A stretch of DNA of 64,000 nt from Aliiroseovarius halocynthiae (GCF_007004645.1 NZ_ML660020.1:62001-126000); one strand, 5' to 3'; shown: positions 32,189 to 42,887, counted from the first letter of the stretch. Made by a program: numbers and translations. Notes: generated by a model not told the origin, from the sequence alone.

Positions 32189-33961
32189 ATGCCCAGCTAT
32201 ACCGCGCCAACCAAAGACATGGCCTTCCTTCTGCACGACGTGCTGAAGGCCGATCAGTCGGATATCCCCGGTTACGCAGATCTTGAACGCGACTTCACCA
32301 GTGCTGTGCTGGAAGAAGCAGGCAAGGTCGCCAGCGAGGTTTTGACCCCCCTGAATATCGTTGGGGATCAAGAAAGGTGTCGTTTGGAAAACGGCGTGGT
32401 CTATACACCAACCGGCTTCAAAGGCGCTTTCGAACAAATGAAAGAAGGCGGCTGGACCGGTCTGGACATGCCCGAAGAATTCGGCGGCCAGAACATGCCC
32501 GTTCTGCTGGGCACAGCAGTGGGCGAGATGTTTTCATCCGCAAACCAAGCCTTCACCATGTATCAGGGCCTGACCCACGGCGCGGCCTCGGCCATTCTGG
32601 CGCATGGCACGGACGAACAGAAAGCGACCTATTTGCCGAAGATGGTCAGCTGTGAATGGACTGGCACGATGAACCTGACGGAACCGCATTGCGGCACCGA
32701 TCTGGGTCTGATGCGCACCAAGGCAGAACCGCAGGACGATGGCAGCTTCAAAATCTCGGGCCAGAAGATCTTTATCTCGGCCGGTGATCACGACATGTCG
32801 GACAACGTCATCCACCTTGTGCTGGCGAAAATCCCCGGCGGCCCCGAGGGCATCAAGGGCGTGTCGCTGTTCATCGTTCCGAAATTCAACGTGAACGAAG
32901 ACGGCTCGGTCGGATCGCGCAATGGCGTGTCTGTCGGCAATATCGAGCACAAGATGGGCATCCACGGAAACTCGACCTGCGTCATGAACTATGACGAAGC
33001 GACCGGGTACTTGCTGGGCACTGAACACAAAGGCATGCGCGCCATGTTCACCATGATGAACGAGGCCCGTCTGGGCGTGGCGATGCAAGGTCTGGCTCAG
33101 GCCGAAGCCGCGTATCAGAACGCAGTCATCTATGCCAAGGACCGCCTGCAAGGGCGCGACGTAACCGGTGTGAAAAACCCGGACGGCCCCGCCGATCCGC
33201 TGATCGTGCACCCGGATATCCGCCGTTCGCTGATGGATCAGAAAAGCTTTGTCGAAGGCGCGCGCGCGTTCCTTCTGTGGGGTGCTCAACTGATCGACGC
33301 AGCACATCGCTCGGAAGATAAAGACGCGGATGCACTGATCAGCTTGATGACTCCAGTTCTGAAAGGCTTCTTGACCGATCAGGGCTATGACATGACCGTG
33401 TTGGCCCAGCAGATCTATGGCGGTCACGGCTATATCGAAGAACATGGCATGAGCCAGTTCACTCGCGACGCGCGGATCACCCAGATCTATGAAGGTGCCA
33501 ACGGCGTTCAAGCGCTGGACCTTGTGGGCCGCAAACTGGCCGCAGATGGTGGCAAGCCGATCATGGCGTTTTTTGAGATGGTGAAATCCTATTGCAAAGA
33601 GCAAGATAGCGACGAGATGAAAGACTTCATCGAACCGCTGAAAACGGCGTCCAAGCACCTGCAAGCCTCGGCCATGTATTTCATGCAATCGGCCGCAAAG
33701 AACCCCAATAACGCACTGGCCGGGTCCTATGACTTCATGCACCTGTTTGGGCACGTCTGCCTTGCCTTCATGTGGGCCCGCCAGGCACGCGCAGCGCTTG
33801 ACGCGCTGTCAACCGGCGAAGGCGACGCAGCGTTCTACGAGACCAAGCTGACCACTGCGCGCTACTATATGGCACGCCGCCTGCCCGCCACGTCCATGCA
33901 TCTTGCTCGGATCGAAAGCGGTGCCGACACGGTGATGGCATTGGAGGCAGATCTTTTCTAA
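32189..33961 (+). CDS. Acyl-CoA dehydrogenase, DmdC-like long type
   Basis: 590 aa flavoprotein, about 200 longer than short-chain enzymes because of an N-terminal extension and an extra C-terminal domain (DmdC-type). FAD segments [16 protein letters not shown] and [22 protein letters not shown]; catalytic Glu435 in [19 protein letters not shown]. The same architecture occurs in 3-methylmercaptopropionyl-CoA dehydrogenase of roseobacters and in general acyl-CoA dehydrogenases; the fadA and fadB genes downstream favour beta-oxidation. First enzyme of the local pathway, reducing electron-transfer flavoprotein. Confidence 0.88.
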   Translation: MPSYTAPTKDMAFLLHDVLKADQSDIPGYADLERDFTSAVLEEAGKVASEVLTPLNIVGDQERCRLENGVVYTPTGFKGAFEQMKEGGWTGLDMPEEFGGQNMPVLLGTAVGEMFSSANQAFTMYQGLTHGAASAILAHGTDEQKATYLPKMVSCEWTGTMNLTEPHCGTDLGLMRTKAEPQDDGSFKISGQKIFISAGDHDMSDNVIHLVLAKIPGGPEGIKGVSLFIVPKFNVNEDGSVGSRNGVSVGNIEHKMGIHGNSTCVMNYDEATGYLLGTEHKGMRAMFTMMNEARLGVAMQGLAQAEAAYQNAVIYAKDRLQGRDVTGVKNPDGPADPLIVHPDIRRSLMDQKSFVEGARAFLLWGAQLIDAAHRSEDKDADALISLMTPVLKGFLTDQGYDMTVLAQQIYGGHGYIEEHGMSQFTRDARITQIYEGANGVQALDLVGRKLAADGGKPIMAFFEMVKSYCKEQDSDEMKDFIEPLKTASKHLQASAMYFMQSAAKNPNNALAGSYDFMHLFGHVCLAFMWARQARAALDALSTGEGDAAFYETKLTTARYYMARRLPATSMHLARIESGADTVMALEADLF

Positions 33962-33978
33962 GCCCCTGCCCCTAACAA

Positions 33979-34022
33979 AACGGCCCAGCGCATCCTTACT
34001 ATTATTGTAGGGTGCGCTGGCC
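33979..34022. other. Imperfect long hairpin between acyl-CoA dehydrogenase and GST
   Basis: GGCCCAGCGCATCC...TTAC pairs with GTAG...GGTGCGCTGGCC with single-base bulges around TATTATT. No T-run on the plus strand; on the minus strand the stem is followed by GTTTTG. It may be an attenuator or 3' stabiliser of the dehydrogenase mRNA. Confidence 0.45.
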
Positions 34023-34052
34023 GCCCATAACAAACGCTCCGGGGAGGACGCC

Positions 34053-34688
34053 ATGACCATCAAACTTTACTGCTTCGGCGAAAGCGGAAACGCCTATAAG
34101 GCAGCACTGACACTTGAATTGTCTGGGCTGGAGTGGGAACCCGTTTACGTGGACTTCTTCGGCGGCGAAACCCGTACACCCGAGTTTCGCGAGATCAACC
34201 CGATGGGTGAAGTTCCGGTGATGGTGGATGGCGACACAACCTTGTCTCAACCCGGGGTAATTCAGGATTATGTCTCGTCCAAATCTGGCAAGCTGGGTGG
34301 CAGTTCTGCCGCCGAGCGCCGCGAAATTCTGCGCTGGCAGTTTTGGGACAACCACAAAATGTCCTCGATGGCGGGTCTAACGCGCTTCCTGATGAACTTC
34401 CTGCCCGAAGACAAACGCCCGGCCGAGGTCATCGCCTTTAATCAAGGCCGCCTGAAGGCTGCATACAAAACCCTTGAGAGCGAGTTGAGCACTCGGGACT
34501 GGCTGGTCGGCGACGCGCTGACCACCGCTGACATCTCGTGCTGCGGCTATCTTCTCTATCCCGAACCCTTCGGCTTCGACCGCGCCGAATGGCCCGCAAT
34601 TGACGCCTGGCTGACCCGGATTTCGGAAACGCCCGGCTGGAAACACCCCTATGACCTGATGCCCGGCTCCCCTGCGGACCGCGCGTGA
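34053..34688 (+). CDS. Glutathione S-transferase family protein
   Basis: 211 aa. Thioredoxin-like N-terminal domain with the likely catalytic Ser in CFGESGNAYKAAL, cis-Pro loop GEVPVMVDGDTTLSQPGVI, and an all-helical C-terminal domain with WLVGDALTTADISCCGYL. GGGGAGGA upstream of the ATG. Sits between the acyl-CoA dehydrogenase and thiolase genes on the same strand; GSTs in such operons may handle reactive intermediates, but no substrate can be assigned. Confidence 0.87.
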   Translation: MTIKLYCFGESGNAYKAALTLELSGLEWEPVYVDFFGGETRTPEFREINPMGEVPVMVDGDTTLSQPGVIQDYVSSKSGKLGGSSAAERREILRWQFWDNHKMSSMAGLTRFLMNFLPEDKRPAEVIAFNQGRLKAAYKTLESELSTRDWLVGDALTTADISCCGYLLYPEPFGFDRAEWPAIDAWLTRISETPGWKHPYDLMPGSPADRA

Positions 34689-34772
34689 GCAACGGGACGC
34701 ATGTCAGCACCTTGTAACTCGATAAGGAAAATCCCAGATCATGTATGAACATCATTTGGATAGAAAAGATAC

Positions 34773-35144
34773 ATGTTGTCACACGCTGCAATTGCAGGCA
34801 TTGCCGCCTATCAGCGCTGGATCTCTCCTTACAAGGGCTTTCGATGCGCCTACGCCGCAGTGCATGGCGGGCCGGGTTGCTCGGGCTTTGCCAAACACGC
34901 AATCCAAACCCATGGATTTTGGCCAGCCCTACCGCGAATTCAAGAGCGTTTTCGCGATTGCCGCGCGGCCTATGAAACACTCCAAAACGTCGCAGCCTCG
35001 CAATGTTGCTGTCGCGCGGTGGACGAAAAGCTCACCGCCGGCGACGAGCCAGAGAAGAAATCGCAAAAGCGCCGATGTACAGATGACGCGTGTAACGGCG
35101 CATGCGCTGGCGCCGATTGCTTCACATGCTTTTCTTTCTTGTGA
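34773..35144 (+). CDS. YidD-like protein with Cys-rich tail
   Basis: 123 aa. Residues 9-55 resemble YidD, the membrane insertion efficiency factor: AIAAYQRWISPYKGFRCAYA, then GCSGFAKHAIQTHGFWPALPRIQERFRDC. The usual PTCSxYA segment is replaced by AAVHGGPGCSGFA. After the domain comes CCCRAVDEK, a charged linker and a tail with five more cysteines (RCTDDACNGACAGADC...). Canonical YidD is shorter and near rnpA/yidC; this one lies in a beta-oxidation cluster, so its role is uncertain. Weak Shine-Dalgarno. Confidence 0.7.
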   Translation: MLSHAAIAGIAAYQRWISPYKGFRCAYAAVHGGPGCSGFAKHAIQTHGFWPALPRIQERFRDCRAAYETLQNVAASQCCCRAVDEKLTAGDEPEKKSQKRRCTDDACNGACAGADCFTCFSFL

Positions 35145-35201
35145 AGCTCCAAACCGAACACCTCAAAATCCCTACGTTTTTCCGAAGAAAGGACGAGTCT
35201 G

Positions 35202-36407
35202 ATGACCGACGCCTATATCTATGACGCCGTGCGCACGCCGCGCGGCAAGGGCAAGAAAGACGGCACGCTGCACGAAGTGACGGCGGTGCGCCTGTCTTCT
35301 GTGGCGCTGAACGCGCTGAAAGAGCGCAACAACCTTGAAGGCCATGCCGTCGAGGATGTGATCTGGGGCAACGTAACCCAAGTGGGTGAACAAGGTGCCT
35401 GCCTGGCGCGCTCCGCCGTGCTTTATTCCGATCTGGACGAGCGCGTTCCGGGCGTCTCGATCAACCGTTTCTGCGCCTCGGGTCTGGAAGCCGTAAACAT
35501 GGCCGCCAACCAGGTTCGTGGCGGCGCGGGCGATGCCTATATCGCTGGCGGTGTCGAAAGCATGAGCCGCGTGCCCATGGGCATGGACGGTGGCGCGATT
35601 GCCGCTGACCCGCATCTGGCGATGAAAGCCTATTTCGTACCGCAGGGCATTTCGGCAGACATCATCGCGACCGAATACGGGTTCAGCCGCGATGACTGCG
35701 ACGCCTATGCTGTTGAAAGCCAGAAACGCGCCGCAGCCGCTCGTGCAGACGGTCGTTTCAAGTCGATCGTTCCTGTCACCGACCAGAACGGCCTGACCGT
35801 CATGGCCGAAGACGAGATGATCCGCGAAACCACCATGCAATCGCTGGGCGGTTTGAACCCATCATTCAAAGCGATGGGCGAGGCAATGCCGGGCTTCGAC
35901 GCGGTGGCCCTGCTGAAGTACCCCCATCTTGAGCGGATCAACCACGTGCACCATGCTGGTAACTCGTCCGGGATCGCCGATGGTTCGGCCGCCATTTTGA
36001 TCGGCAACAAAGAGTTTGGCGAACGCCATGGCCTGAAACCACGCGCACGCGTCCGTGCGACCTCGAAAGTCGGCACCGACCCAACAATCATGCTGACCGG
36101 CCCGGTCCCTGCGACCGAACGTGTGTTGCAAGCGGCTGGCATGAATTTCGGCGACATCGACCTGTTTGAAGTGAACGAGGCCTTCGCATCGGTCGTGCTG
36201 CGCTTCATTCAAGCCTTCGACGCGGACACCAACAAGGTGAACGTCAATGGCGGCGCGATTGCCATGGGCCACCCGCTGGGCGGCACCGGCGCAATGATCC
36301 TTGGCGCATTGCTTGATGAAATGGAGCGCTCGGACAAGGAAACCGGTCTGGCCACGCTTTGCATCGGCTCGGGCATGGGCGCCGCAACCATTCTGGAACG
36401 CGTGTAA
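35202..36407 (+). CDS. fadA: Acetyl-CoA C-acyltransferase (thiolase)
   Basis: 401 aa thiolase. Acyl-accepting Cys91 in [24 protein letters not shown], active-site His in [16 protein letters not shown] and second Cys in CIGSGMGAA. Cleaves 3-ketoacyl-CoA to acetyl-CoA in beta-oxidation (or condenses in reverse). AAGGA site before the ATG. Only 12 bp before the fadB-type gene, so together they form the trifunctional pair. Confidence 0.92.
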   Translation: MTDAYIYDAVRTPRGKGKKDGTLHEVTAVRLSSVALNALKERNNLEGHAVEDVIWGNVTQVGEQGACLARSAVLYSDLDERVPGVSINRFCASGLEAVNMAANQVRGGAGDAYIAGGVESMSRVPMGMDGGAIAADPHLAMKAYFVPQGISADIIATEYGFSRDDCDAYAVESQKRAAAARADGRFKSIVPVTDQNGLTVMAEDEMIRETTMQSLGGLNPSFKAMGEAMPGFDAVALLKYPHLERINHVHHAGNSSGIADGSAAILIGNKEFGERHGLKPRARVRATSKVGTDPTIMLTGPVPATERVLQAAGMNFGDIDLFEVNEAFASVVLRFIQAFDADTNKVNVNGGAIAMGHPLGGTGAMILGALLDEMERSDKETGLATLCIGSGMGAATILERV

Positions 36408-36419
36408 GGAGACGTAATC

Positions 36420-38624
36420 ATGGCTGATTTTCACTATTCCGTGGACGCCGACGGCGTCGCCACCATCGCTTGGGACGTCCCGGGCAAAAGCATGAACGTG
36501 CTGTCCTATGCAGCACTTGAAGAACTGAACGGGCATGTCGACACTGTGCTGTCCGACGACAACGTGAAGGGTGCGATCATCACCTCGGCGAAGAAAGACT
36601 TCGCAGGCGGGATGGACCTGAACGTCATCGCTCAGATGAAATCGGATGCGGGTGACAACCCTGCCAAAGGTCTGTTTGACGGCATCATGTCGATGCACGC
36701 CGCACTGCGTAAGATTGAACGCGCCGGCATGGATGCCAAGACCAACAAAGGTGGCAAGCCGATTGTCGCCGCCCTGCCCGGCATCGCGCTTGGCATCGGT
36801 CTGGAAATTCCGCTGGCTTGTCATCGCATCATTGCGGCCGACAATCCGAAGGCCAAGATTGGCCTGCCGGAAATCATGGTTGGCATCTTCCCGGGCGCAG
36901 GCGGTACCACCCGTCTAGTGCGCAAGATGGGCGCGATGGCGGCGGCTCCGTTCCTCTTGGAAGGCAAGACCGTTTCGCCCGACAAAGCAAAATCCGCTGG
37001 CCTGATTGACGAAGTTGTTCCGGCTGACGAGCTGCAAGCCCGCGCGAAAGAGTGGGTTTTGAACGCAACTGATGCGGACATCGTAAAGCCGTGGGACGCG
37101 AAGGGTTACAAAATGCCCGGCGGCGCCCCCTATCATCCGGCGGGCTTCCAGACCTTCGTGGGTGCAGCGGCGATGATCCACGGCAAAACCAATGGCGTCT
37201 ATCCGGCGGCGAAAGCGTTGCTGGCGGCAGTCTATGAAGGCGCTATGGTGCCCTTCGATGACGCGCTGCGCGTGGAATGCCGTTGGTTCGTGAACGTTCT
37301 GATGAACCCGTCGTCGTCTGCGATGATCCGTTCACTCTTCATCAACAAGCAGGCCTTGGAAAAAGGCGCTGTGCGTCCGAAGAATGTCGATGACCAGTCG
37401 GTCAAAAAGGTCGGCGTTCTGGGCGCGGGCATGATGGGCGCAGGTATTGCGCTGGTGTCCGCCATGGCCGGGATGGAGGTCGTACTGATCGACCAGACGC
37501 AAGAGGCAGCAGACCGCGGCAAGTCTTATTCCGAGGGGTACTTGGACAAAGGCATCAAGCGCGGCAAAGCCACGCCCGAGAAGAAAGAGGCCGTCCTGTC
37601 GGCCATCACCGCAACGACTGATCTTGAGGCTCTGAAAGGGGCCGACCTGATCATCGAAGCGGTCTTCGAAGACGTGGGCGTGAAGGCCGAGATGACCAAG
37701 AAGGTCGAGGCCGTCGTGGGCCCCGATTGCATCTATGCCACCAACACCTCGACCCTGCCGATCACCGAGCTGGCCAAAGCGTCTGAGCGCCCCGATCAGT
37801 TCATCGGCATCCACTTCTTCTCACCCGTCGAACGCATGATGCTGGTCGAGATCATCAAGGGCAAAGAAACCGGCCCGCGTGCTGTTGCCAAGGCGCTGGA
37901 CTATGTGCGCCAGATCCGCAAGACGCCGATCGTGGTCAACGACGCACGCTTCTTCTACTGCAACCGCTGCATCATTCCGTATATCAACGAAGGAATGCGC
38001 ATGGTTGGTGAAGGCGTCAGCCCTGCTCTGGTCGAAGGCGCCGCGAAACTCTTGGGCTTCCCGGTTGGACCGCTGCAACTGGTCGATGAAACCTCGATCG
38101 ATCTGGGTGTAAAGATCGCTAAGGCCACGAAAGCGGCTATGGGCGACGATTACCCGGACGCTGCTGTCGATGACATCATCTTCTGGATGGCAGACGAGGG
38201 CCGTTTGGGCCGCAAGTCGAACGCTGGCTTCTATGACTATGACGAGAAGGGCAAACGCACCGGTCTTTGGGAAGGGCTTGGCGACAAGTTCCCGCTAGCC
38301 GATGACCAGCCCGACCTGTCGGAAGTCAAACATCGCCTGATGATGGCGCAGGTTCTGGAAGCCGTCCGCGCGCTGGAAGAAGGTGTGCTGGAAGACATCC
38401 GCGAAGGCGACGTGGGCGCAATTCTGGCCTGGGGCTTTGCCCCGTGGTCGGGCGGTCCGTTCAGCTGGCTGGACATGATCGGCGCAGGCAAAGCGGTCGA
38501 GATCTGCGACGGCCTGACCGACGCTCATGGTGCGCGTTTCACCACGCCTGCCCTGCTGCGCGATCTGGCCGACAAAGGCGAGACATTCTATGGCCGCTTC
38601 GACAGCGCCGAAGACGCCGCCTGA
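36420..38624 (+). CDS. fadB: Fatty-acid oxidation multifunctional enzyme (enoyl-CoA hydratase/3-hydroxyacyl-CoA dehydrogenase)
   Basis: 734 aa. N-terminal crotonase domain (residues about 1-190): oxyanion segments [13 protein letters not shown] and [15 protein letters not shown], catalytic Glu in [20 protein letters not shown]. Then NAD-binding Rossmann [22 protein letters not shown] near residue 330, catalytic His in [17 protein letters not shown], and two C-terminal 3HCDH helices. Catalyses hydration and oxidation of enoyl-CoA. GGAG precedes the ATG and a terminator follows the stop. Confidence 0.93.
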   Translation: MADFHYSVDADGVATIAWDVPGKSMNVLSYAALEELNGHVDTVLSDDNVKGAIITSAKKDFAGGMDLNVIAQMKSDAGDNPAKGLFDGIMSMHAALRKIERAGMDAKTNKGGKPIVAALPGIALGIGLEIPLACHRIIAADNPKAKIGLPEIMVGIFPGAGGTTRLVRKMGAMAAAPFLLEGKTVSPDKAKSAGLIDEVVPADELQARAKEWVLNATDADIVKPWDAKGYKMPGGAPYHPAGFQTFVGAAAMIHGKTNGVYPAAKALLAAVYEGAMVPFDDALRVECRWFVNVLMNPSSSAMIRSLFINKQALEKGAVRPKNVDDQSVKKVGVLGAGMMGAGIALVSAMAGMEVVLIDQTQEAADRGKSYSEGYLDKGIKRGKATPEKKEAVLSAITATTDLEALKGADLIIEAVFEDVGVKAEMTKKVEAVVGPDCIYATNTSTLPITELAKASERPDQFIGIHFFSPVERMMLVEIIKGKETGPRAVAKALDYVRQIRKTPIVVNDARFFYCNRCIIPYINEGMRMVGEGVSPALVEGAAKLLGFPVGPLQLVDETSIDLGVKIAKATKAAMGDDYPDAAVDDIIFWMADEGRLGRKSNAGFYDYDEKGKRTGLWEGLGDKFPLADDQPDLSEVKHRLMMAQVLEAVRALEEGVLEDIREGDVGAILAWGFAPWSGGPFSWLDMIGAGKAVEICDGLTDAHGARFTTPALLRDLADKGETFYGRFDSAEDAA

Positions 38625-38645
38625 TCCAACCCCTAAATCCTACAA

Positions 38646-38671
38646 GCGGCCCGGACATTCCGGGCCGTTTT
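38646..38671 (+). terminator. Rho-independent terminator after fadB
   Basis: CGGCCCGG (38647-38654) and CCGGGCCG (38660-38667) form an 8-bp stem with a 5-nt loop, then TTTTG. It ends the fadAB transcript and also serves the gap before the convergent transporter. Confidence 0.85.
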
Positions 38672-38688
38672 GCTTGGCGGGTATCCAG

Positions 38689-39594
38689 TTAGCTTTCACG
38701 CGACCGCAGCGTGATTACGATGCCCGATATCACAATCAGCACCATACCTAGAACCGCGCTCGGACCCAGCCGGTCGCCGTAAAGCACAAAACTCCAAGCC
38801 GCTGCAAAACCCAGAAGCGAGTATTCATATATCGCCACCTGCGCCGGGTCGCCCAGCTGATAGCCGCGGAACAACAGCCCCACTCCTAAAATCGAACCGA
38901 TTGCTTGCAGGAAGGTGATGAACAACGCCCATCTGCTTGGCCAGATAACACCACGCAGGATAAAACCGTCTGCGCCCACAGGCACCTCGTGCGGCCAGAC
39001 CGTCATGACAACGGACCCGATTGCGCCGAATACGCCAAGGCACAGGAAGAACGCGGCAAGCATGGACAGGGCCGTTTCCTCTTCGCACCACTGCCGCGTC
39101 GCGATTGCGCCCAGCGCATAGAAGAACCCAGCTGCCATGGGGACCATAACCGCTGGGCGGATCCCCTCGCTGAACGGGTCCAGCACAATCACCACGCCGA
39201 CGAACCCCACAAGTGCCGCCCCCAATCGCGTCACCCCAATCGGCTTGCCGAAAAACAGCGCTGAAATCAGCATCACCCAGATCGGCGCTGTGAACAGGCC
39301 CGAGGCCACTTGCCCGACCGGCAGGAAGCCCAACCCGCCGAAATAGAACAGCATCGCAAGCGCGGCCAAACCTCCGCGCAGCATCACAGCCCACGCCCTT
39401 TTGGGGCGGAACTGCACGCGGCTGGACAGGGACATCAGCGCGAACAGGCCAAAGGCCATAACGGTGCGCATCAAGTGGAATTGCCACAAGCCAAGCTCGG
39501 GCGCGATGAGACGCACAAGGTTGTCGAAGAACCCCAGAAAGAACATCGCAGCAAAGACATATCCCGCTGCTGCCAATGGTCTGTCCGCTGCCAT
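38689..39594 (-). CDS. DMT-superfamily (EamA) transporter
   Basis: 301 aa from ATG 39594 with AAGGA upstream (frame opens at 39672). Ten membrane helices in two EamA repeats; starts LAAAGYVFAAMFFLGFFDNLVRLIA and the second repeat includes FLQAIGSILGVGLLFRGYQLGDPAQVAIYEYS. Probably exports a metabolite such as an amino acid or nucleotide derivative; substrate unknown. Lies between two rightward acyl-CoA genes but on the opposite strand, so it is probably an independent insertion in the region. Confidence 0.85.
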   Translation of the reverse strand: MAADRPLAAAGYVFAAMFFLGFFDNLVRLIAPELGLWQFHLMRTVMAFGLFALMSLSSRVQFRPKRAWAVMLRGGLAALAMLFYFGGLGFLPVGQVASGLFTAPIWVMLISALFFGKPIGVTRLGAALVGFVGVVIVLDPFSEGIRPAVMVPMAAGFFYALGAIATRQWCEEETALSMLAAFFLCLGVFGAIGSVVMTVWPHEVPVGADGFILRGVIWPSRWALFITFLQAIGSILGVGLLFRGYQLGDPAQVAIYEYSLLGFAAAWSFVLYGDRLGPSAVLGMVLIVISGIVITLRSRES

Positions 39595-39708
39595 GTCGTT
39601 TTCCTTGTTCGAAAAGCCTCTTACGGCCATTGACCACAAGGGGCACGGTGGGGTCCACTCGGAAAACGACACTGGTTAAGAAAACACATCGCTTTGGGAG
39701 GAGTGCAC

Positions 39709-41352
39709 ATGGGTTGGATGGCAGACGAACGCGGGTTGGATAAATGTGCGGCGAATTTTGTGCCCCTGACCCCGCTTTCACATCTTCAGCGTGCCGCAAA
39801 GGTATTTCCCAACCGCGAGGCGGTCATCGAAGGGGACCGCCGTCTGACCTATCGCGACTATCATGACCGCGTCAGCCGTCTGGCTTCGGCGCTTTTGGCG
39901 CGGGGTGTGCAGTCGGGCGATGTGGTAAGCACGCTTTTGCACAATACGCTGGCGCACGTGGAAGCCAGCTTTGGCATTCCCGCCTGTGGGGCGGTTCTGA
40001 ATACAATCAATACGCGGCTGGACGTCGACACGGTTGCCTATATTTTCGATCACGGCGGCGCGAAGGTTGTTCTGGTCGATACCGAACTTGTCCCTCTGGC
40101 CGAAGCCGCGCTGGCACTGATGGCCAAAGACAGTACACAAAACCCACCCGAGATCATTGAAGTCGCTGCCCCCGTCGCGGGCTATCCTGCCACCGGGCGT
40201 TATCTGGAATACGAGGATCTGCTGCGCAATGGCGATCCCGCTTTCAACTGGGTCATGCCACAAGACGAATGGGAAAGCCTGGCTTTGAACTATACGTCTG
40301 GCACCACCGGACGCCCCAAAGGCGTCGTCTGCCACCATCGTGGCGCCTATCTGATGACAATGGGAACGCCGATCAGCTGGAACATGCAGCTATACCCGCG
40401 CTATCTGACCATTGTGCCGCTGTTTCACTGCAACAACTGGAACCACACATGGATGATGCCCGTACTGGGCGGGACAGTTGTGTGCTGCCGAACGATCACG
40501 GCCAAAGCGGTCTATGACGCCATTGCCGACGAGGGCGTGACCCATTTCGGAGGAGCGCCCATCGTGCTGAACATGATCGTCAACGCGCCCGAAACAGACC
40601 GCAGAGACTTTGATCATGTGGTTGAAGTCTTCACCGCAGGCGCACCGCCCCCGGCTGCGACCTTGGCTGCGGTCGAACCCTTGGGCTTCAACGTCACGCA
40701 GGTCTATGGTTTGACGGAAACCTATGGCCACGTGACTGAATGCCTGTGGAACGGCCCGGAATGGGACGACCTGCCGCAAGACGACCGCGCCACCATCAAG
40801 GCCCGCACAGGCGTGGCCTTCCCGCAGATGGAGGACATCACCGTCTTGGACGAGACGATGGCGCAGGTTCCCATGGATGGCGAAACCACAGGCGAGATTA
40901 TGATCCGCGGCAATTCCGTCATGAAGGGCTATCTGAAAAACCCAGAAGCCACGGCCGAGGCCTTTCAGGGGGGCTATTTCCACTCGGGAGACGTGGCGCA
41001 TCAAACGCCAGATGGCTACATCAAGATCACAGATCGCTCGAAAGACATTATCATCTCGGGTGGCGAAAACGTCAGCTCAGTCGAGGTCGAGAGCGTCTTG
41101 ATGCACCATCCCGCGGTCAGCCTTTGCGCCGTGGTCGCCAAGCCCGACGATAAATGGGGCGAAATCCCCTGCGCCTATGTCGAGCTGAAAGATGGCCATG
41201 ACACAAATGAAGCCGAGCTGATCGCCTTCGCACGTGAACGTCTGGCCGGGTTCAAGACCCCAAAGCGGATCGAATTTTGCGAGCTTCCCAAGACCTCGAC
41301 CGGGAAAATCCAGAAGTTTCAGTTGCGGGATTGGGCACGATCCGCGCATTAA
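39709..41352 (+). CDS. Acyl-CoA synthetase (AMP-forming)
   Basis: 547 aa from ATG 39709 (GGGAGGAG site; an in-frame ATG at 39694 is too close to it). ANL-family: P-loop LNYTSGTTGRPKGVVCHHRG near residue 190, YGLTETYGHVTECLW, NSVMKGYLKNP, HSGDVAHQTPDGYIKITDRSKDIIISGGENVSSVEVE and the C-terminal catalytic Lys in TSTGKIQKFQLRDWA. Activates a fatty or short-chain acid to its CoA thioester, feeding the acd-fadA-fadB enzymes nearby. Chain length not readable. Confidence 0.9.
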   Translation: MGWMADERGLDKCAANFVPLTPLSHLQRAAKVFPNREAVIEGDRRLTYRDYHDRVSRLASALLARGVQSGDVVSTLLHNTLAHVEASFGIPACGAVLNTINTRLDVDTVAYIFDHGGAKVVLVDTELVPLAEAALALMAKDSTQNPPEIIEVAAPVAGYPATGRYLEYEDLLRNGDPAFNWVMPQDEWESLALNYTSGTTGRPKGVVCHHRGAYLMTMGTPISWNMQLYPRYLTIVPLFHCNNWNHTWMMPVLGGTVVCCRTITAKAVYDAIADEGVTHFGGAPIVLNMIVNAPETDRRDFDHVVEVFTAGAPPPAATLAAVEPLGFNVTQVYGLTETYGHVTECLWNGPEWDDLPQDDRATIKARTGVAFPQMEDITVLDETMAQVPMDGETTGEIMIRGNSVMKGYLKNPEATAEAFQGGYFHSGDVAHQTPDGYIKITDRSKDIIISGGENVSSVEVESVLMHHPAVSLCAVVAKPDDKWGEIPCAYVELKDGHDTNEAELIAFARERLAGFKTPKRIEFCELPKTSTGKIQKFQLRDWARSAH

Positions 41353-41430
41353 CACTGTTCCAATTGCGAGAGCGCGTTCTTGGCGCTATCCTGTCGGCAA
41401 TTAAGCACGAGCAGAAAGCACCGTCCAAAT

Positions 41431-42447
41431 ATGACGGCCCTGACCAAATACGAGCGGCTTGAGGCCACGGCCCTTTGGCGACCCGATGACGGCGCGCAAA
41501 GGGTGGATGTGCTTTTGTCTTTGGGCGATGCGACGCTAACGATCTCGGATATGCGCGAGAACGTGTTGAACCACTGGTCTTTGCCCGCGATCCAACGCCT
41601 CAATCCCGGCGATCGCCCTGCCCTGTTTCGCCCCGGCGAAGACGCCACAGAAGAGCTGGAACTTGAAGACGACGACATGATCCGCGCACTTGAGAAGGTG
41701 CGCAAACTGGTCGAACGTCGTCGCCCGCACCCCGGACGGCTCCGCCATTGGGTGACGGCGGGCATACTTCTGTTTCTGCTAGCATTGACCGTGTTCTGGC
41801 TGCCCGGCGCATTACGCAGCTATACCGTGTCGGTCGTGCCCGAGCCGTCGCGCGCGGCCATAGGCCAGCAGATCCTGACGCGGATCGGACGCATCACCGG
41901 GCAGGAATGTCGCGGACGGGGCGGTCGCATGGTTCTGACAAGATTTGCGCGTCGGGTGACTGAAAATCCGGACTTGCGCGTGGTGGTATTATCGGGCGGT
42001 GTACAAAGCTCAAAGCACCTGCCGGGCAACATCACCCTATTGAACCGCGCACTTATTGAAGATTTCGAACATCCTGACGTTTTGGCAGGGTTTCTTTTGG
42101 CTGAAGAACTGCGTCGCAACAGCACAGATCCGCTCTTACCTGTGTTGGACCACATTGGCCTGCGCGGGACGGTGCAATTGCTGACCACAGGCGACCTACC
42201 CGGCGCAGCGATTGATCAGTATGCCGAGGCCCTGTTGGTCGCCCCGCAATCCGAACTGCCCCCGACCGCGTTGCTTTCGCGGTTCGAAGCGCAAAACATC
42301 AGCGCAACACCATATGCCTATGCCCTTGATCTGACCGGTGAAACCTCGCTGGACCTGATCGAAGCTGATCCCGTGTCGTCAACCACCGCCAATCCGCTTC
42401 TGTCAGATGACGATTGGGTCAGGCTACAGGGCGTGTGCGGCGAATAG
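41431..42447 (+). CDS. Membrane protein resembling an inactive M48 peptidase
   Basis: 338 aa from ATG 41431 (frame opens 41380). N-terminal domain of about 95 residues, one membrane helix (HWVTAGILLFLLALTVFWLPGAL), then a periplasmic or cytosolic domain. In it, VVVLSGGVQSSKHLPGNITLLNRALIEDFEHPDVLAGFLLAEELRR follows the M48 pattern of a strand, LPGG, an exposed gene-like helix and then the zinc helix, but the HExxH histidines are missing (AEELR). A second helix, PGAAIDQYAEALL, occupies the usual third-ligand region. I infer a degenerate peptidase fold; function unknown. Confidence 0.5.
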   Translation: MTALTKYERLEATALWRPDDGAQRVDVLLSLGDATLTISDMRENVLNHWSLPAIQRLNPGDRPALFRPGEDATEELELEDDDMIRALEKVRKLVERRRPHPGRLRHWVTAGILLFLLALTVFWLPGALRSYTVSVVPEPSRAAIGQQILTRIGRITGQECRGRGGRMVLTRFARRVTENPDLRVVVLSGGVQSSKHLPGNITLLNRALIEDFEHPDVLAGFLLAEELRRNSTDPLLPVLDHIGLRGTVQLLTTGDLPGAAIDQYAEALLVAPQSELPPTALLSRFEAQNISATPYAYALDLTGETSLDLIEADPVSSTTANPLLSDDDWVRLQGVCGE

Positions 42448-42458
42448 GACAATAATGA

Positions 42459-42815
42459 CTATTCGACAATCACGGTTTGCTCGCGGATCAACTTGCGCGG
42501 CACCGTGTCTGACCAAATCGATAAAGTCATCACCTCGCCCGCCTGTCGGCGCACTCCGCGTAACGGGTTAAGACGCCCGTCTTCCCACGCTGCACGATAG
42601 CCATGCGGGATCGCCACTTTGGTCTTAGATGCAGGATAACTGGCCGGCGCGATGATGACATGTGCTGGCAGGTTCTTCAGATCATCCGCAGCAACGATCG
42701 GATAGCCCGAGATATAGCCTTTGACGGGCACGCCATGCACGGTTTCAGATTTGGAAATCGAGCTGGTTCCAACCAGGGCAACGGCCAAAAGAAACGACTT
42801 AACTATATGTCTCAC
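42459..42815 (-). CDS. Secreted hypothetical protein
   Basis: 118 aa, with a signal peptide (HIVKSFLLAVALVGTSSISKS). The mature 95 residues include VKGYISGYPIVAADDLKNLPAHVIIAPASYP and GEVMTLSIWSDTVPRKLIREQTVIV. No cysteines, no lipobox, no membrane helix after the signal. I do not recognise a family. Convergent with the M48-like gene (11-bp gap) and 72 bp upstream of upp's 3' end on the same strand as the salvage operon but divided from it. Confidence 0.55.
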   Translation of the reverse strand: MRHIVKSFLLAVALVGTSSISKSETVHGVPVKGYISGYPIVAADDLKNLPAHVIIAPASYPASKTKVAIPHGYRAAWEDGRLNPLRGVRRQAGEVMTLSIWSDTVPRKLIREQTVIVE

Positions 42816-42887
42816 AACACCCTCTCAACTCAGACACGCCTGAGTTGAGAGTGATCGTTTTGGCAAGGTTTGTAAAGCGTTGGCGCC

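Noticed and set aside
32534-33754. 406-residue open frame antisense to the acyl-CoA dehydrogenase
   Set aside because: Same reason: antisense shadow in GC-rich DNA with no motif.
32189-41352. DMSP demethylation pathway (dmdB/dmdC) because of the DmdC-like dehydrogenase and an acyl-CoA ligase
   Set aside because: The neighbours are fadA and fadB and there is no dmdA or dmdD; the long acyl-CoA dehydrogenase architecture is shared by general enzymes, so the specific claim is not supported.
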